From Ga0077527 sp021300125 (GTDB taxonomy: Bacteria > Pseudomonadota > Gammaproteobacteria > Burkholderiales > SG8-41): 36,395 bases of DNA. The notes under the pieces were generated by a model, which was given only the letters and a program-made list of their open reading frames with translations, did not search any database and was not told the DNA's origin. Positions within the stretch are counted from its first letter, which is position 1; every line of letters begins with the position of its first letter. The DNA is taken from assembly GCA_046339595.1 (NCBI GenBank), contig JBKDUF010000045.1:1-36395 (forward strand). Direction: 5' to 3'. Below are positions 16,201-25,137 of the stretch, piece after piece. The translations under genes were made by a program, and so were the position numbers.

Positions 16201-18105
16201 TCAGGCTTCGCCGATGGCTTCCAGCGCTTCCTGCAGTTCAAGCCAGCGCAGTTCGGCCTTTTCGATCGCCTGCGCCAGTGCCTGCTGCTGTGCGCCGAGT
16301 TCCCTAGCAGCGCTGCTGTCGCCGCCGGCATACAGCGCGGGATTGGCGAGGCCCTGGTCGAGCGCCTGTTTTTCCAGCTGCCAGCGCGCGAGGTCGCGTT
16401 CCAGTTGCGCGCTTTCCTTGACCAGCGGCCGCCGCGCCGCGAGCCGGGCCTGGCGTTCGGCTGCAGCGGATTCCCGAGCGTCGCGGCGTCTGGCCTTGTC
16501 GTTGCCGGCCGCCGCGCCGGTGGCGGCGCTGCGCCTTGCGCTGAGCCATTCGATGTAGTCGTCGACACTACCGTCGAACGTTTCGACGCGGCCGTTGGTC
16601 ACCAGCAGGAATTCGTCACACACTGCTCGCAGCAGGGCGCGATCGTGCGACACCAGCACCAGGCTGCCTTCGTATTCGGCGAGCGCGGCGGTCAGTGACT
16701 GGCGCATTTCGAGGTCGAGGTGATTGGTTGGCTCGTCAAGCAGCAGCAGGTTGGGGCGGCGCCGGATCAGCAGCGCCAGTGCCAGGCGCGATTTCTCGCC
16801 GCCGGAGAAGTTCTGCGCCGTCGCGTCGGCCTTGCTGCCGCGGAAGTCGAAACCGCCAAGGTAGTCGCGCAGGTCCTGTTCGCGTGTGGCCGGTTCCTCG
16901 CGCAGCAGGTGGTGCAGCGGCGATTCGTCTCCTCGCAGCTGTTCAAGCTGGTGCTGCGCGAAGTAGCCGGTGGCGAGGTCCTTGCCTTCGCCGCGGCGAC
17001 CGCTGGCAGGAGAGGTTTCGCCGGCGAGCAGCTTCATCAGTGTCGATTTGCCCGCGCCGTTGGCGCCGAGCAGACCGATGCGCGCGCCCGGGCGCAGTTG
17101 CAGGTCAAGCCCAGACAGGATCGTGCGCTGGCCATAGGCACAGGATATGTTTTCAAGCGAAATCAATACACTGGGCGATTTTTCCGGCGGCGGGAAACTG
17201 AAGCTGAAGGGCGTGTCCACATGGGCTGCAGCGATGCGTTCGAGCCGCGCCAGTGCCTTCAGGCGGCTTTGTGCCTGGCGCGCCTTGGTGGCCTTGGCGC
17301 GAAAGCGCTCGACATAGGATTCCATGTGCGCGATCACGCGCTGCTGTTTTTCGTACATCGCCTGCTGTGCGGCGAGCCGCGCCGCGCGCGCCTCTTCGAA
17401 TGCCGAGTAATTGCCGGTGCTCAGCCTGAGTTCGGCATTTTCGATGTGCGCGATATGGGTGACGCAGCCGTCGAGGAATTCGCGGTCATGCGAGACGATG
17501 AGCAGCGTGCCGCGGAATGCGGCGAGCCAGCACTCGAGCCAGACCACCGCATCAAGGTCAAGGTGGTTGGTGGGCTCGTCAAGCAGCAAAAGGTCGGCGC
17601 GTGAGACCAGTGCCTGCGCCAGGTTGAGCCGCATGCGCCAGCCGCCGGAAAAGGTTTTCACGGCACGCCGGTGGTCGGCCTCGGCAAAACCAAGGCCCGA
17701 GAGCAGGGCTGCGGCACGGGCCTGGGCGCTGTAGCCGCCGATGTCGTCGAGGCGTGCATGCAGTTCGGCCAGCCGTGTGCCGTCAGCCGTGGAGCTGGCA
17801 TCGGCCTCGGCAAGGTCGGCCTGCAGCGCGCGCAGTTCGCGATCGCCGTCGAGCACGTATTCAATGGCCTCGCGGTCCAGCGCCGGCGTTTCCTGGGCGA
17901 CACTGGCGATGCGCCAGGAGGGCGGCAGCATGCAATCGCCGTGTTCGGCCTGCAATTCGCCGCGCAGCAGCGCGAACAGGCTGGATTTGCCGCTGCCGTT
18001 GGCGCCGGTGAGGCCGACGCGCCAGCCGGCGTGGATCTGCAGGTCGGCTTCGGCGATGAGGCGGCGTGCGCCGCGGGCAATTGACAGCTTGCGGAACTGA
18101 ATCAT
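16201..18105 (-). CDS. ABC-F ATPase, YheS/Uup-like
   Basis: ATG 18105 starts the conserved text MIQFRKLSIARGARRLI; 634 residues. Two ABC cassettes are complete: Walker A GANGSGKSS (34-42), signature FSGGWRMRLNLAQAL and Walker B LLLLDEPTNHLDLD in the first; GANGAGKSTLMKLL, FSGGEKSRLALALL and LLLLDEPTNHLDLE in the second. There are no membrane spans. The linker YEKQQRVIAHMESYVERFRAK is the ABC-F P-site tRNA interaction motif region, and the C-terminus (after residue 540) is a charged coiled coil. Members act on ribosomes or DNA junctions rather than in transport. The frame stays open upstream to 19278, but that part is antisense to the Bug gene. Confidence 0.92.
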   Translation of the reverse strand: MIQFRKLSIARGARRLIAEADLQIHAGWRVGLTGANGSGKSSLFALLRGELQAEHGDCMLPPSWRIASVAQETPALDREAIEYVLDGDRELRALQADLAEADASSTADGTRLAELHARLDDIGGYSAQARAAALLSGLGFAEADHRRAVKTFSGGWRMRLNLAQALVSRADLLLLDEPTNHLDLDAVVWLECWLAAFRGTLLIVSHDREFLDGCVTHIAHIENAELRLSTGNYSAFEEARAARLAAQQAMYEKQQRVIAHMESYVERFRAKATKARQAQSRLKALARLERIAAAHVDTPFSFSFPPPEKSPSVLISLENISCAYGQRTILSGLDLQLRPGARIGLLGANGAGKSTLMKLLAGETSPASGRRGEGKDLATGYFAQHQLEQLRGDESPLHHLLREEPATREQDLRDYLGGFDFRGSKADATAQNFSGGEKSRLALALLIRRRPNLLLLDEPTNHLDLEMRQSLTAALAEYEGSLVLVSHDRALLRAVCDEFLLVTNGRVETFDGSVDDYIEWLSARRSAATGAAAGNDKARRRDARESAAAERQARLAARRPLVKESAQLERDLARWQLEKQALDQGLANPALYAGGDSSAARELGAQQQALAQAIEKAELRWLELQEALEAIGEA

Positions 18106-18276
18106 GGGCGGAGGGTCAGATTCCTGCCAGCCCCTCAATATCGGGCCGGGCGGGGCCGCGATTGTAACGCTGTCATCAGCTTTGCCGGCGGCACACGCGC
18201 TGCAGGAGCGCGCAGGCTGGGTTATCCTTCGCCGTTGCTTCAATCGCAGCTCCAAAAAACGATGAGGAGACCACTC

Positions 18277-19260
18277 ATGGAAAAGCTTTGCAGACTCCCG
18301 CTTGCCCTGCTGCCCGCGATCGCGGCGCTCGGCTTCGCGCTGCCGGCCGCAGCCCAGGGCACCGATGGTTTTCCGAATCGCCCGGTGCGGATCATTACCC
18401 CGGCGGCTCCCGGAGGCACCACCGATTTCTTGGCACGCCTGCTGGCCACCCAGCTGACGAAGGTGTGGAACCAGCAGGTGATTGTCGATAACCGCGGCAG
18501 TGCCTCGGGCATCAACGCGGGTGAAATCACCAAGGACTCCGCACCTGATGGCTACACCCTGTTCATCCCCTATCATCAGCACACCATCAACGCGGCGATC
18601 TTCCCCAAGCTGCCTTATCACCCGGTCAACGACTTCACTCCGATCAGCCAGATGACCGCAGGCGGGTTGCTGCTGGTGGTGAATCCCTCTCATCCGGCGA
18701 AGACCGTGAAGGACTTCGTGCAGTGGACCAAATCCACGCGCGAGCCAATGAACTTCGGCTCCGCCGGCATCGGCAGCGGCGGCCATCTTGCCGGTGAGCT
18801 CTACAACCTGATGATGGGCACCAAAGGCCAGCATATTCCTTACCGCGGCACCGGCCCCGCAGCGATCGCGCTGATCCAGGGCGAATACCACTACAACTTC
18901 ATGGGTCTCACCGGCGCCTTCGCGCAGGTGCGCGCGGGCAAGCTGCGCGGCCTTGCAGTGACCAGTGCCAAGCGAATCAGCGCCGCGCCGGACATTCCGG
19001 CGATGAGCGAGGTGCTGCCGGGCTTCGAGGTGGTGGGCTGGTACGGTGTGGCCGGCCCGGCGAAGATGCCCAAGCCGCTGCTGGCCAAAATCCATGCCGA
19101 TGTGGCGGCCTACGTGAAGTCGCCGGAGTTTGCCAAGGTCGCCGAGAACAACGGTTCCGAAGCAGTGACCCACTCGCCCGAGGAATTCCGCAAGTTCATG
19201 CTCGCCGACATGAATAAGTGGGCCGACGTGGTCAAGCGCAGCGGGGCCAAGTTCCAGTAA
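18277..19260 (+). CDS. Bug-family (TctC) periplasmic solute receptor, orphan
   Basis: ATG 18277 follows GAGGAG; 327 residues with a signal peptide ending in LPAAAQG. The Bug fold pattern is clear: FPNRPVRIITPAAPGGTTDF, VIVDNRGSASGINAGEITKD, SAPDGYTLFI, NFGSAGIGSGGHLAGELY and IPYRGTGPAAIALIQGEYHY. These proteins bind small carboxylates, usually for a TctAB transporter. No tctAB lies next to it; the only pair in the window is 14 kb away and has its own receptor. It converges on an enolase-superfamily gene through a shared terminator, so a link between ligand and enzyme is possible but unproven. Confidence 0.92.
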   Translation: MEKLCRLPLALLPAIAALGFALPAAAQGTDGFPNRPVRIITPAAPGGTTDFLARLLATQLTKVWNQQVIVDNRGSASGINAGEITKDSAPDGYTLFIPYHQHTINAAIFPKLPYHPVNDFTPISQMTAGGLLLVVNPSHPAKTVKDFVQWTKSTREPMNFGSAGIGSGGHLAGELYNLMMGTKGQHIPYRGTGPAAIALIQGEYHYNFMGLTGAFAQVRAGKLRGLAVTSAKRISAAPDIPAMSEVLPGFEVVGWYGVAGPAKMPKPLLAKIHADVAAYVKSPEFAKVAENNGSEAVTHSPEEFRKFMLADMNKWADVVKRSGAKFQ

Positions 19261-19276
19261 GCCCTGTCCCCGCAGC

Positions 19277-19307
19277 AAAAAATGGCGGCCTCCGGGCCGC
19301 CTTTTTT
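19277..19307. terminator. Bidirectional rho-independent terminator
   Basis: The arms GGCGGCC (19284-19290) and GGCCGCC (19295-19301) pair perfectly around the loop TCCG. An A run precedes and a T run follows (TTTTTT), so it can stop both the plus-strand Bug gene and the minus-strand enolase-superfamily gene that converges here. Confidence 0.9.
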
Positions 19308-19323
19308 GTGGTCCGGGTCAGGT

Positions 19324-20403
19324 TTACTTGAACTGCACCACTTTCGGGTCGAATTCCAGGCCCAGCCCAGGCTTCTGCGGCACCGAGAGCTTGCCATCCT
19401 TCAGTTGCACAACCTCCTTGAACAGCCGTGATGACCAGGGCATGTATTCGACAGTAAGGCCGTTGGGCACCGCGGAAACCAGATGCACATGGATTTCCGG
19501 TGCGAGGTGGCTCACCACTGGCAGGTTGAAGGCTTCGGCCATGCCGGCGATCTTCAGCCATTGCGTTATGCCGCCGGCGCGCAGCACGTCGATCATCACG
19601 ATATCCACGGAGCGGGCCTCAAGCATCTGGCGGAAAGGCGCAATTCCGTAGAGGTACTCACCGCAGGCCACGGGCGTGTCCAGCGCGCGGGTCACCGTGG
19701 CAAGCCCGTCGTAGTCGTCGCAGGTGGTGACGTCCTCGAGCCAGAAGAGGCGGTAGGGATCGACCTGGCGGCCGATGGAGATGGCCTGGCGTACATCCCA
19801 GCGCTGGTTGATGTCGCACATCAGGTCGGTTTCATAGCCGATGGCCTCGCGGATGAGGCGTATGCGCTCGATTTCCTTCACCTGGTTGGTGTCGCCGGGC
19901 AGTGCGAGCTGTGTCTTCATCTGGCGAAAGCCGCGCGACCTGAGCAGTGCCGCCGCCTTGACCACGTGGTCGAGGGAGAAATGCCGCATCAGCGCGCCGC
20001 TGGCATAGGTGTTGACCGTGCTGCGGTGGCCACCGGCGAGCGTCGCCACCGGCAGGTTGAGCGCCTTGCCCTTGATGTCCCACAGCGCGATGTCGATGGC
20101 CGACATGGCCAGCGTCAGGATACCGCCGGGTCCGCCAGGGGAGGAGGTGCGCAGCTTTTCGGTGATCTGTTCGATGCGCATCGGATCCGCGCCCTTGCAC
20201 AGTTCGGCAAGGTCGGTCACCGCGGCAAGCAGCGCGCGGTCGAGCGAGCCGCCGAAAAAGGTGAAGCCGATGCCTTCAAGGCCGGCATCGGTGCCGAGCT
20301 TGAGCACGATGAAGTTCTTCGAGCCCGGTGTGGTCGGGCCGTCGGCAAGCGGTTCGTCGTGTGGCAGCGAGACCAGCGCTGTGCTGGCGTGGGTGATTTT
20401 CAT
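19324..20403 (-). CDS. Enolase-superfamily enzyme, mandelate racemase-like subgroup
   Basis: The 359-residue protein matches mandelate racemase in length and residue spacing. Metal ligands are Asp197 (CDINQRW), Glu223 (WLEDVT) and Glu249 (CGEYLYG). The His-Asp dyad is Asp272 (MIDVLRAGGITQW) with His299 (VVSHLAPEIHVH). On the other face the usual KxK is Lys163-Thr-Gln165 in GFRQMKTQLALPG, so the second Lys is replaced by Gln. Family members abstract a proton next to a carboxylate, racemising or dehydrating hydroxy- or sugar acids. With the dyad present and KxK altered, a dehydratase using His299 is plausible. It converges on an orphan Bug receptor that could bind a related acid. Confidence 0.88.
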   Translation of the reverse strand: MKITHASTALVSLPHDEPLADGPTTPGSKNFIVLKLGTDAGLEGIGFTFFGGSLDRALLAAVTDLAELCKGADPMRIEQITEKLRTSSPGGPGGILTLAMSAIDIALWDIKGKALNLPVATLAGGHRSTVNTYASGALMRHFSLDHVVKAAALLRSRGFRQMKTQLALPGDTNQVKEIERIRLIREAIGYETDLMCDINQRWDVRQAISIGRQVDPYRLFWLEDVTTCDDYDGLATVTRALDTPVACGEYLYGIAPFRQMLEARSVDIVMIDVLRAGGITQWLKIAGMAEAFNLPVVSHLAPEIHVHLVSAVPNGLTVEYMPWSSRLFKEVVQLKDGKLSVPQKPGLGLEFDPKVVQFK

Positions 20404-20496
20404 GGTGGCATTCTCCGGGCGGTGACGTGTTCGACCGCGATTCTAACGGCAGGCCGCGCCGCTTTTGCTGAGTCCCACGATGCGGACAGTCCGCGC

Positions 20497-21054
20497 TCAG
20501 GGTTTCAGCGCATAGACCTCGTCGAAGCGCCGCTCGAGCTCGGCGTGGGTGCCGCGCAGGCGGTCCACCACTTCCTTGGCCCATTCAAAGTACTGGCGCT
20601 TGCGTTCCACCGACCAGTTCGCCGGCGCGCGCGTGCCGAGGTCGCGCACGTTGCAGATCTTGTCGGCGAGCTTGACCAGGCGCGCGCGTTCGCTCGAGTG
20701 CCGGGCCTTCGCCACCTGCAGGCGCTTGCGGACTTCCTTCTTCAGCCACTGCGTGTCGGTGACCTCGAGCACAATGTCGGCGATCTCCTCGCCGAAGGCG
20801 CCGCGCAGTTCCTGCCAGCTGGTCTCGGTGTCTTCCAGCGTGTCGTGCAGCAGAGCCGCGGCGATCACCAGCGGATCGCGCACGCCACCTTCGTCCCACA
20901 GCACATGGGCGAGCTCGATCGGGTGGTTGATGTAGGGCGAGGCTTCCTTGTCCTTGCGCCGCTGGTCGCGATGCTTGTGCGCGGCGAAGGCCACCGCGCG
21001 CAGGATCAGGTCGGTGGTGCCGCCGTCTTCGCTGGCGAAAGGTTGTGCATCCAT
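20497..21054 (-). CDS. HD-domain phosphohydrolase, MESH1/SpoT-hydrolase-like
   Basis: Start chosen at ATG 21054 (MDAQPFASEDGG), four bases after the MFS stop; 185 residues. The HD pattern is that of small (p)ppGpp hydrolases: AAHKHRDQRRKDKEASPYINHP (first His), AALLHDTLEDT (the HD pair and ED) and LVKLADKICNVRDL (distal Asp). There is no synthetase domain. It could hydrolyse (p)ppGpp or another nucleotide; the family assignment is strong, the substrate inferred. It is co-directional with the MFS gene and probably in the same operon. A GCGGAC/GTCCGC hairpin lies just past its stop, without a T run. Confidence 0.82.
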   Translation of the reverse strand: MDAQPFASEDGGTTDLILRAVAFAAHKHRDQRRKDKEASPYINHPIELAHVLWDEGGVRDPLVIAAALLHDTLEDTETSWQELRGAFGEEIADIVLEVTDTQWLKKEVRKRLQVAKARHSSERARLVKLADKICNVRDLGTRAPANWSVERKRQYFEWAKEVVDRLRGTHAELERRFDEVYALKP

Positions 21055-21058
21055 GGTT

Positions 21059-22678
21059 TCAGGCGCTGCGCAGGCCCAGGCGCCGCGTGAGCAGGATCGC
21101 GGCGAAGGGCAGTGCAACGGCTATGACCAGCTGCACGACCAGCAGTTCCGGCAGCTGGCTGTAGTCGGCCGGTGTGCTGACCGCGCCGGTCTTGTCCTTG
21201 ACCTCGCGCGACACCACGTAAGCCTGGTTCAGGTATTTGGTGCCCAGCGCTGAGGCCGACAGCGCAAGGTTGGTGAACGAGGCCATCACCGCGAAATAGG
21301 TGGCCTTCAGGTGGGCGGGCGCGGAATTGGCGATCCATGCCAGCATCGGGATCATCGCAATCTGCCCCAGCGGCGATTCCAGCGCCGTGTTGACCAGCGC
21401 GATGAAGCGGGCATCGACCACGCCGCCGGTGGCGGCCGCGGTCCACTGGTGCAGACCGAACACCATGCCGACGTAGGGCAGCGACAGCACCGCACCGACC
21501 ACGGTCAGGAAGCCGACGACATAGGCGATCGAATGCTCGGCGATGAAGCGGCGGAACACGAACATGCCGGCGAGGGTCAGCACCGATCCGATCAGCGACA
21601 GCAGCGCGATGAACTGCTGGTCGAATTTGAGCTCGTCGATGAACCACCAGGTGATGCCCTCGCCCGGCCCCGGTATCGCGCGGAAGACGAAGATCACGAT
21701 CACGGTGCCGAGCAGCGTGGCGCGGGCGCTGGCGTCGAGCTCACGCGTCAGGCGCAGCAGCAGGAAGCTGATGATCGCGAACGATCCGGCGAAGATGATT
21801 TCCTGGTTGAAGGGGATGCGGCTGAAGCCCATGCCCAGAGTGAACGCGACGAACAGGCCGCTGCCGCCCAGGATCCACCAGTTGGGTTTTGTCGGCTCGC
21901 CGCGCGGATCGAGCAGCGTGAGGGTGTGCTCGCGGCTGTGGCCCTGCGCGAGCAGGCGCCGGTACTCGCGCCGGCGCAGCAGCATGGCCACGATCACGCC
22001 CAGAACCGAGATCGCGGGGATGAACAGCGCCATGGCATAGACCTGGCGGTAGATCGCCACCTTCTCGGCCTCGGACAGCGCGTGCACGCCGGTAAAGACG
22101 TAGAGGTTGATGACCGACACCAGTACGCCGCCGCCGATGATGGCCACGCGACCCAGGGTCTGCATCGTGGTGTTCATCAGCTTGCGCTGCGCGGGGTCGA
22201 GCGGCCGGCCCTCGGCATCCACATGCGGCACCGCTTCGACCGTCATCGCGTCGGCGACAACGTCCTGCACCACATAGCCTACCGACGCGAGCAGCACGCT
22301 GGCGACATACCAGTGGCCGGGGCGCATGATCGCAGCCATCGCGTCGCGGTCGCCGAGCAGGCCGACCATGATCAGCAGGCTCGCTGCGATCATGCCGGCG
22401 CCGACAAAGACCATGATGCTCTTCCAGCGCCAGATCAGGTCAACCAGGTGGCCCAGCGGCATTTTCAGTGCCCAGGGCACGCCCCCCCAGAAGCCGAGCG
22501 CGGCGAGGAAGGCGGCCGACAGGTCGAGATAGTCCTTGACGAAAAAGGTGCCGACGATGCCGGTGAGTCCGGAGATGCCTGCAGCCATGTACACCATCAG
22601 CGGCGGCAGGTATGACAGGCGCATCTCGCGGCCCAGCGAGAAAATGTTGCGGTCCAGCCACTGCATCAGGGTGTTCAT
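21059..22678 (-). CDS. MFS / folate-biopterin-type transporter
   Basis: The 539-residue protein has about twelve membrane helices with no large soluble domain. The segment FWGGVPWALKMPLGHLVDLI resembles the BT1/FBT helix pattern W..K-P-(x)-G-x-x-x-D, and VGYVVQDVVADAMTVEAV matches its DxxxDA motif. The central loop RRREYRRLLAQGHSREHTL is cytoplasmic and basic. The substrate cannot be told. ATG 22678 lies directly after an AT-rich dispersed repeat, and the HD-hydrolase gene follows four bases after its stop. Confidence 0.78.
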   Translation of the reverse strand: MNTLMQWLDRNIFSLGREMRLSYLPPLMVYMAAGISGLTGIVGTFFVKDYLDLSAAFLAALGFWGGVPWALKMPLGHLVDLIWRWKSIMVFVGAGMIAASLLIMVGLLGDRDAMAAIMRPGHWYVASVLLASVGYVVQDVVADAMTVEAVPHVDAEGRPLDPAQRKLMNTTMQTLGRVAIIGGGVLVSVINLYVFTGVHALSEAEKVAIYRQVYAMALFIPAISVLGVIVAMLLRRREYRRLLAQGHSREHTLTLLDPRGEPTKPNWWILGGSGLFVAFTLGMGFSRIPFNQEIIFAGSFAIISFLLLRLTRELDASARATLLGTVIVIFVFRAIPGPGEGITWWFIDELKFDQQFIALLSLIGSVLTLAGMFVFRRFIAEHSIAYVVGFLTVVGAVLSLPYVGMVFGLHQWTAAATGGVVDARFIALVNTALESPLGQIAMIPMLAWIANSAPAHLKATYFAVMASFTNLALSASALGTKYLNQAYVVSREVKDKTGAVSTPADYSQLPELLVVQLVIAVALPFAAILLTRRLGLRSA

Positions 22679-22681
22679 CGC

Positions 22682-22711
22682 AAGTTATTGATTTTTATAT
22701 TAATTTATTCC
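22682..22711 (+). repeat. AT-rich dispersed repeat, copy C
   Basis: It contains TTATTGATTTTTATATTAAT, the most diverged of the five copies. It fills the 26-base gap between the AMMECR1-like gene and the MFS start, and its sequence supplies the AMMECR1 stop codon (TAA at 22705-22707, minus strand). Confidence 0.5.
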
Positions 22712-23259
22712 TGCCAGACGATGACCGGGCTGCGTGCCAGTTCGACCTGCGCATCCCAGAAATCCGGCGGCAGGCCGGCGCGGTATTTGAGATGGGCGAC
22801 AAACTCGGCCGGATCCGGATGCGCTGCCCATTGCGCAGGCAGGAACATGCTGCGGTGGCGGCCGTAGCGGAAGAACACGGCGTCCTCGCCGGGCCGCAGC
22901 TGCGCTAGCACCGCCGCTTCGTCACCGGCGGCGAGGCGCAGCCAGTGCGCAAACAGCGTCACTTCCAGCCGGGCCGAGGACAGATCCCCGACACGCAGGG
23001 GCGGATGACAGGGATCGCGCAGCGCCGCGGAAACGGCATTGCGGCAGACATCTTCTCCGAGCGGTCGCGATGGCGCATGGGACAGCGCCGCGCCACGTTC
23101 GCTGCCGCCAAGCTTGAGGCTGACACGGCAGGCGCCGGGCGCGAGCAGCCAGTCCATGTCCGCGGCCGGCTGCGGCACAGCGCCCAGCAATGCGGACTCG
23201 ATTGACCGCCGCGCCAGCGGCAGCAATACCTGTCCTGCGTTCTGTGGTGCGGGGATCAT
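22705..23259 (-). CDS. AMMECR1-domain protein (AmmeMemoRadiSam system protein A)
   Basis: Start taken at ATG 23259 (MIPAPQNAGQ); 184 residues. The AMMECR1 pattern is present: RPLGEDVCRNAVSAALRDP, PPLRVGDLSSARLEVTLF, then a tail with DAVFFRYGRHRSMFLPAQW and LKYRAGLPPDFW. In many bacteria this protein is encoded next to a Memo-like protein and a radical SAM enzyme; neither is in this window, so it is an orphan here. The stop codon lies inside an AT-rich repeat. It is divergent from ispD. Confidence 0.85.
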   Translation of the reverse strand: MIPAPQNAGQVLLPLARRSIESALLGAVPQPAADMDWLLAPGACRVSLKLGGSERGAALSHAPSRPLGEDVCRNAVSAALRDPCHPPLRVGDLSSARLEVTLFAHWLRLAAGDEAAVLAQLRPGEDAVFFRYGRHRSMFLPAQWAAHPDPAEFVAHLKYRAGLPPDFWDAQVELARSPVIVWQE

Positions 23260-23340
23260 CGGGGCTTCCGTCTGCGCTGCTACAATCGCGCGCAATTTCC
23301 GGATTCTACGCCAGCGCACTGCTGTCCAAAGTCACTCCCG

Positions 23341-24039
23341 ATGCCGCGCCTTTTCGCACTGGTACCCGCCGCAGGCAGCGGTTCGCGCATGGGCGCGGAC
23401 CGGCCCAAGCAGTATGCGCCGCTCGCCGGCCGGCCGCTGATCGCGCATGCCCTGCACACCCTGTGCGCGCACCCGCGCATCGAGCAGGTAATGGTGGTGC
23501 TTGCGCCCGGCGACCGCGAGTTCCCCGCGCTGGACTGGAGCGTTTGCGGCGACAAACTCGTGCCGCTTTACTGCGGCGGCGAGACGCGCGCGGCGAGCGT
23601 GTTCAACGGCCTGCTCGCCGCAAACGATGCGATTGACGGCAATGACTGGGTTCTGGTTCATGACGCGGCGCGCCCCGGTCTTGCCGCTGCCGATATCGAC
23701 CGCCTGATCGCTGGCGTGTGCGACAGCGAAGTCGGCGGTCTGCTGGCCTTGCCCGCGGCAGACACGCTCAAGCGGGCCAGCGAGGACGGCGAAGTCCTGT
23801 GCACCGAGCCCCGCGACAGGCTCTGGCACGCGCAGACGCCGCAGATGTTCCGCTACCGCGTGCTGGTGGAAGCGCTGCGCCGGGCCGATATTGCCGCCGT
23901 CACCGACGAGGCCAGTGCGGTGGAACTGACCGGCGCGCGGCCGCGGCTGGTGCCCGGCAGTGCAGCCAATTTCAAGGTCACCTACGCCGAGGACCTCGCG
24001 CTCGCCGAGCGCCTGCTCGGCGGAGCCAACAAGCGATAA
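23341..24039 (+). CDS. ispD: 2-C-methyl-D-erythritol 4-phosphate cytidylyltransferase IspD
   Basis: The 232-residue protein starts with the nucleotide-binding loop ALVPAAGSGSRMGADRPKQY and carries VLVHDAARPGL, LWHAQTPQMFRYRVL and AVTDEASAVE, all diagnostic for IspD. It joins CTP to MEP in the non-mevalonate isoprenoid pathway. ispF follows after ten bases, the usual pairing. A TACAAT at 23281-23286 may be its -10 box. The gene is intact and full length. Confidence 0.95.
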   Translation: MPRLFALVPAAGSGSRMGADRPKQYAPLAGRPLIAHALHTLCAHPRIEQVMVVLAPGDREFPALDWSVCGDKLVPLYCGGETRAASVFNGLLAANDAIDGNDWVLVHDAARPGLAAADIDRLIAGVCDSEVGGLLALPAADTLKRASEDGEVLCTEPRDRLWHAQTPQMFRYRVLVEALRRADIAAVTDEASAVELTGARPRLVPGSAANFKVTYAEDLALAERLLGGANKR

Positions 24040-24049
24040 GGACGTGCTG

Positions 24050-24553
24050 ATGCGGATCGGACAGGGTTTTGATGTGCATGCGCTGGTCGAAGGCCGCCCG
24101 CTGGTGATCGGCGGCGTGACCATTCCCTACGAGCGCGGCCTTGCCGGCCATTCCGACGCCGACGTGCTCCTGCACGCGGTCTGCGATGCGCTGATCGGCG
24201 CGGCAGCACTCGGCGACATCGGCCGGCATTTTCCCGATACCGATCCGCGCTACAAGGGCATCGACAGCCGCCGGCTGCTGCGTGAGGTGGCCGGGCTGCT
24301 GCACAGGCAGGGCCATGGCGTGGTCAATGTCGATGCCACGATCATTGCGCAGGCGCCGAAGATGGCGCCGCACATTCCGGCGATGTGCGCCAACATCGCC
24401 GCCGACCTCGGCGTGGACATCACGGCGGTCAACGTCAAGGCCAAGACCGCGGAAAAACTCGGCAGCATCGGCCGCGGTGAGGGGATCGTCGCCGAGGTCG
24501 TGGTGCTGATCGAAGCGCGGCCCGCGGTGCCGCATGGCGGCGACGGCGATTGA
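24050..24553 (+). CDS. ispF: 2-C-methyl-D-erythritol 2,4-cyclodiphosphate synthase IspF
   Basis: The 167-residue enzyme starts MRIGQGFDVHALVEG; a GTG two codons upstream is an alternative. Metal ligands are Asp8 and His10 (GFDVHA) and His42 (HSDADVLLHAVCDAL). The blocks ALGDIGRHFPDTDP, QAPKMAPHI and EKLGSIGRGEGI are complete. It releases CMP and cyclises the product of the pathway step after IspD and IspE. ispE is not here. Its end overlaps thpR by 20 bases. Confidence 0.95.
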   Translation: MRIGQGFDVHALVEGRPLVIGGVTIPYERGLAGHSDADVLLHAVCDALIGAAALGDIGRHFPDTDPRYKGIDSRRLLREVAGLLHRQGHGVVNVDATIIAQAPKMAPHIPAMCANIAADLGVDITAVNVKAKTAEKLGSIGRGEGIVAEVVVLIEARPAVPHGGDGD

Positions 24554-25103
24554 GCATCGCCGGCCCGGACGTCCGCTGCGGCTGTTCTTCGCGCTGTGGC
24601 CCGGGCAGGACACCGCGGCGGCGCTGTGGCAGCTGGCGCAGAACTTGCGCAAAACCTGTGGTGGACGCGCCACATCGCGCGACAACCTGCATCTGACCCT
24701 GGCCTTCCTAGGTACGGTAGAGCCCGGTCGCGTGCAACGGCTGGCGCAACTGGGCGCGAGCGTGGCCGCTGGTGCCGAAGCTTTCGATTTCCGCCTGGAC
24801 TGGATTGGCAACTGGCGCCGGCAGCGTCTGGTCTGGGCCGGCAGCGCTGCCATGCCCGGGGCTTTGATGCTGCTCGCCGAACGGCTCGGGGAGACCCTTC
24901 AGGGCGGGGGCTTTCTGCTCGAACACAGGGTGTTCAAACCCCATGTCACGCTGCTGCGCGATGCCGCGGCGCTACCCGCCGCCGGTGCAGCCGGCCCTTA
25001 CCCCTGGCCGGTGCGTGAACTGCTGCTGGCCAGTTCCGAGAACGGTCCTCGCGGGCTGCGTTACCGTGCAATAGGCCGCTGGCCACTGGCCGCGCGCCCA
25101 TAA
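24534..25103 (+). CDS. thpR: RNA 2',3'-cyclic phosphodiesterase ThpR (2'-5' RNA ligase family)
   Basis: The 189-residue protein has both HxT motifs of the 2H superfamily: NLHLTLAFLGTV and FKPHVTLLRDA, which form the active site. RLFFALWPGQDTAAAL is the usual N-terminus. It opens 2',3'-cyclic phosphates to 2'-phosphates, a tRNA-fragment or RNA repair role. Start ATG 24534 overlaps the end of ispF by 20 bases, implying translational coupling. Confidence 0.9.
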   Translation: MAATAIEHRRPGRPLRLFFALWPGQDTAAALWQLAQNLRKTCGGRATSRDNLHLTLAFLGTVEPGRVQRLAQLGASVAAGAEAFDFRLDWIGNWRRQRLVWAGSAAMPGALMLLAERLGETLQGGGFLLEHRVFKPHVTLLRDAAALPAAGAAGPYPWPVRELLLASSENGPRGLRYRAIGRWPLAARP

Positions 25104-25137
25104 TCATTGCCTCAGCATCCCTGCCGCGGAAGTAGCG

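Noticed and set aside
16201..19278. A 1,025-residue ABC protein starting at 19278
   Set aside because: The first 391 residues are antisense to the Bug receptor gene and lack protein-like composition; the ABC-F text starts at 18105.
20478..20491. GCGGAC/GTCCGC palindrome as a terminator
   Set aside because: The stem is only six pairs with a one-base loop and there is no T run on the minus strand.
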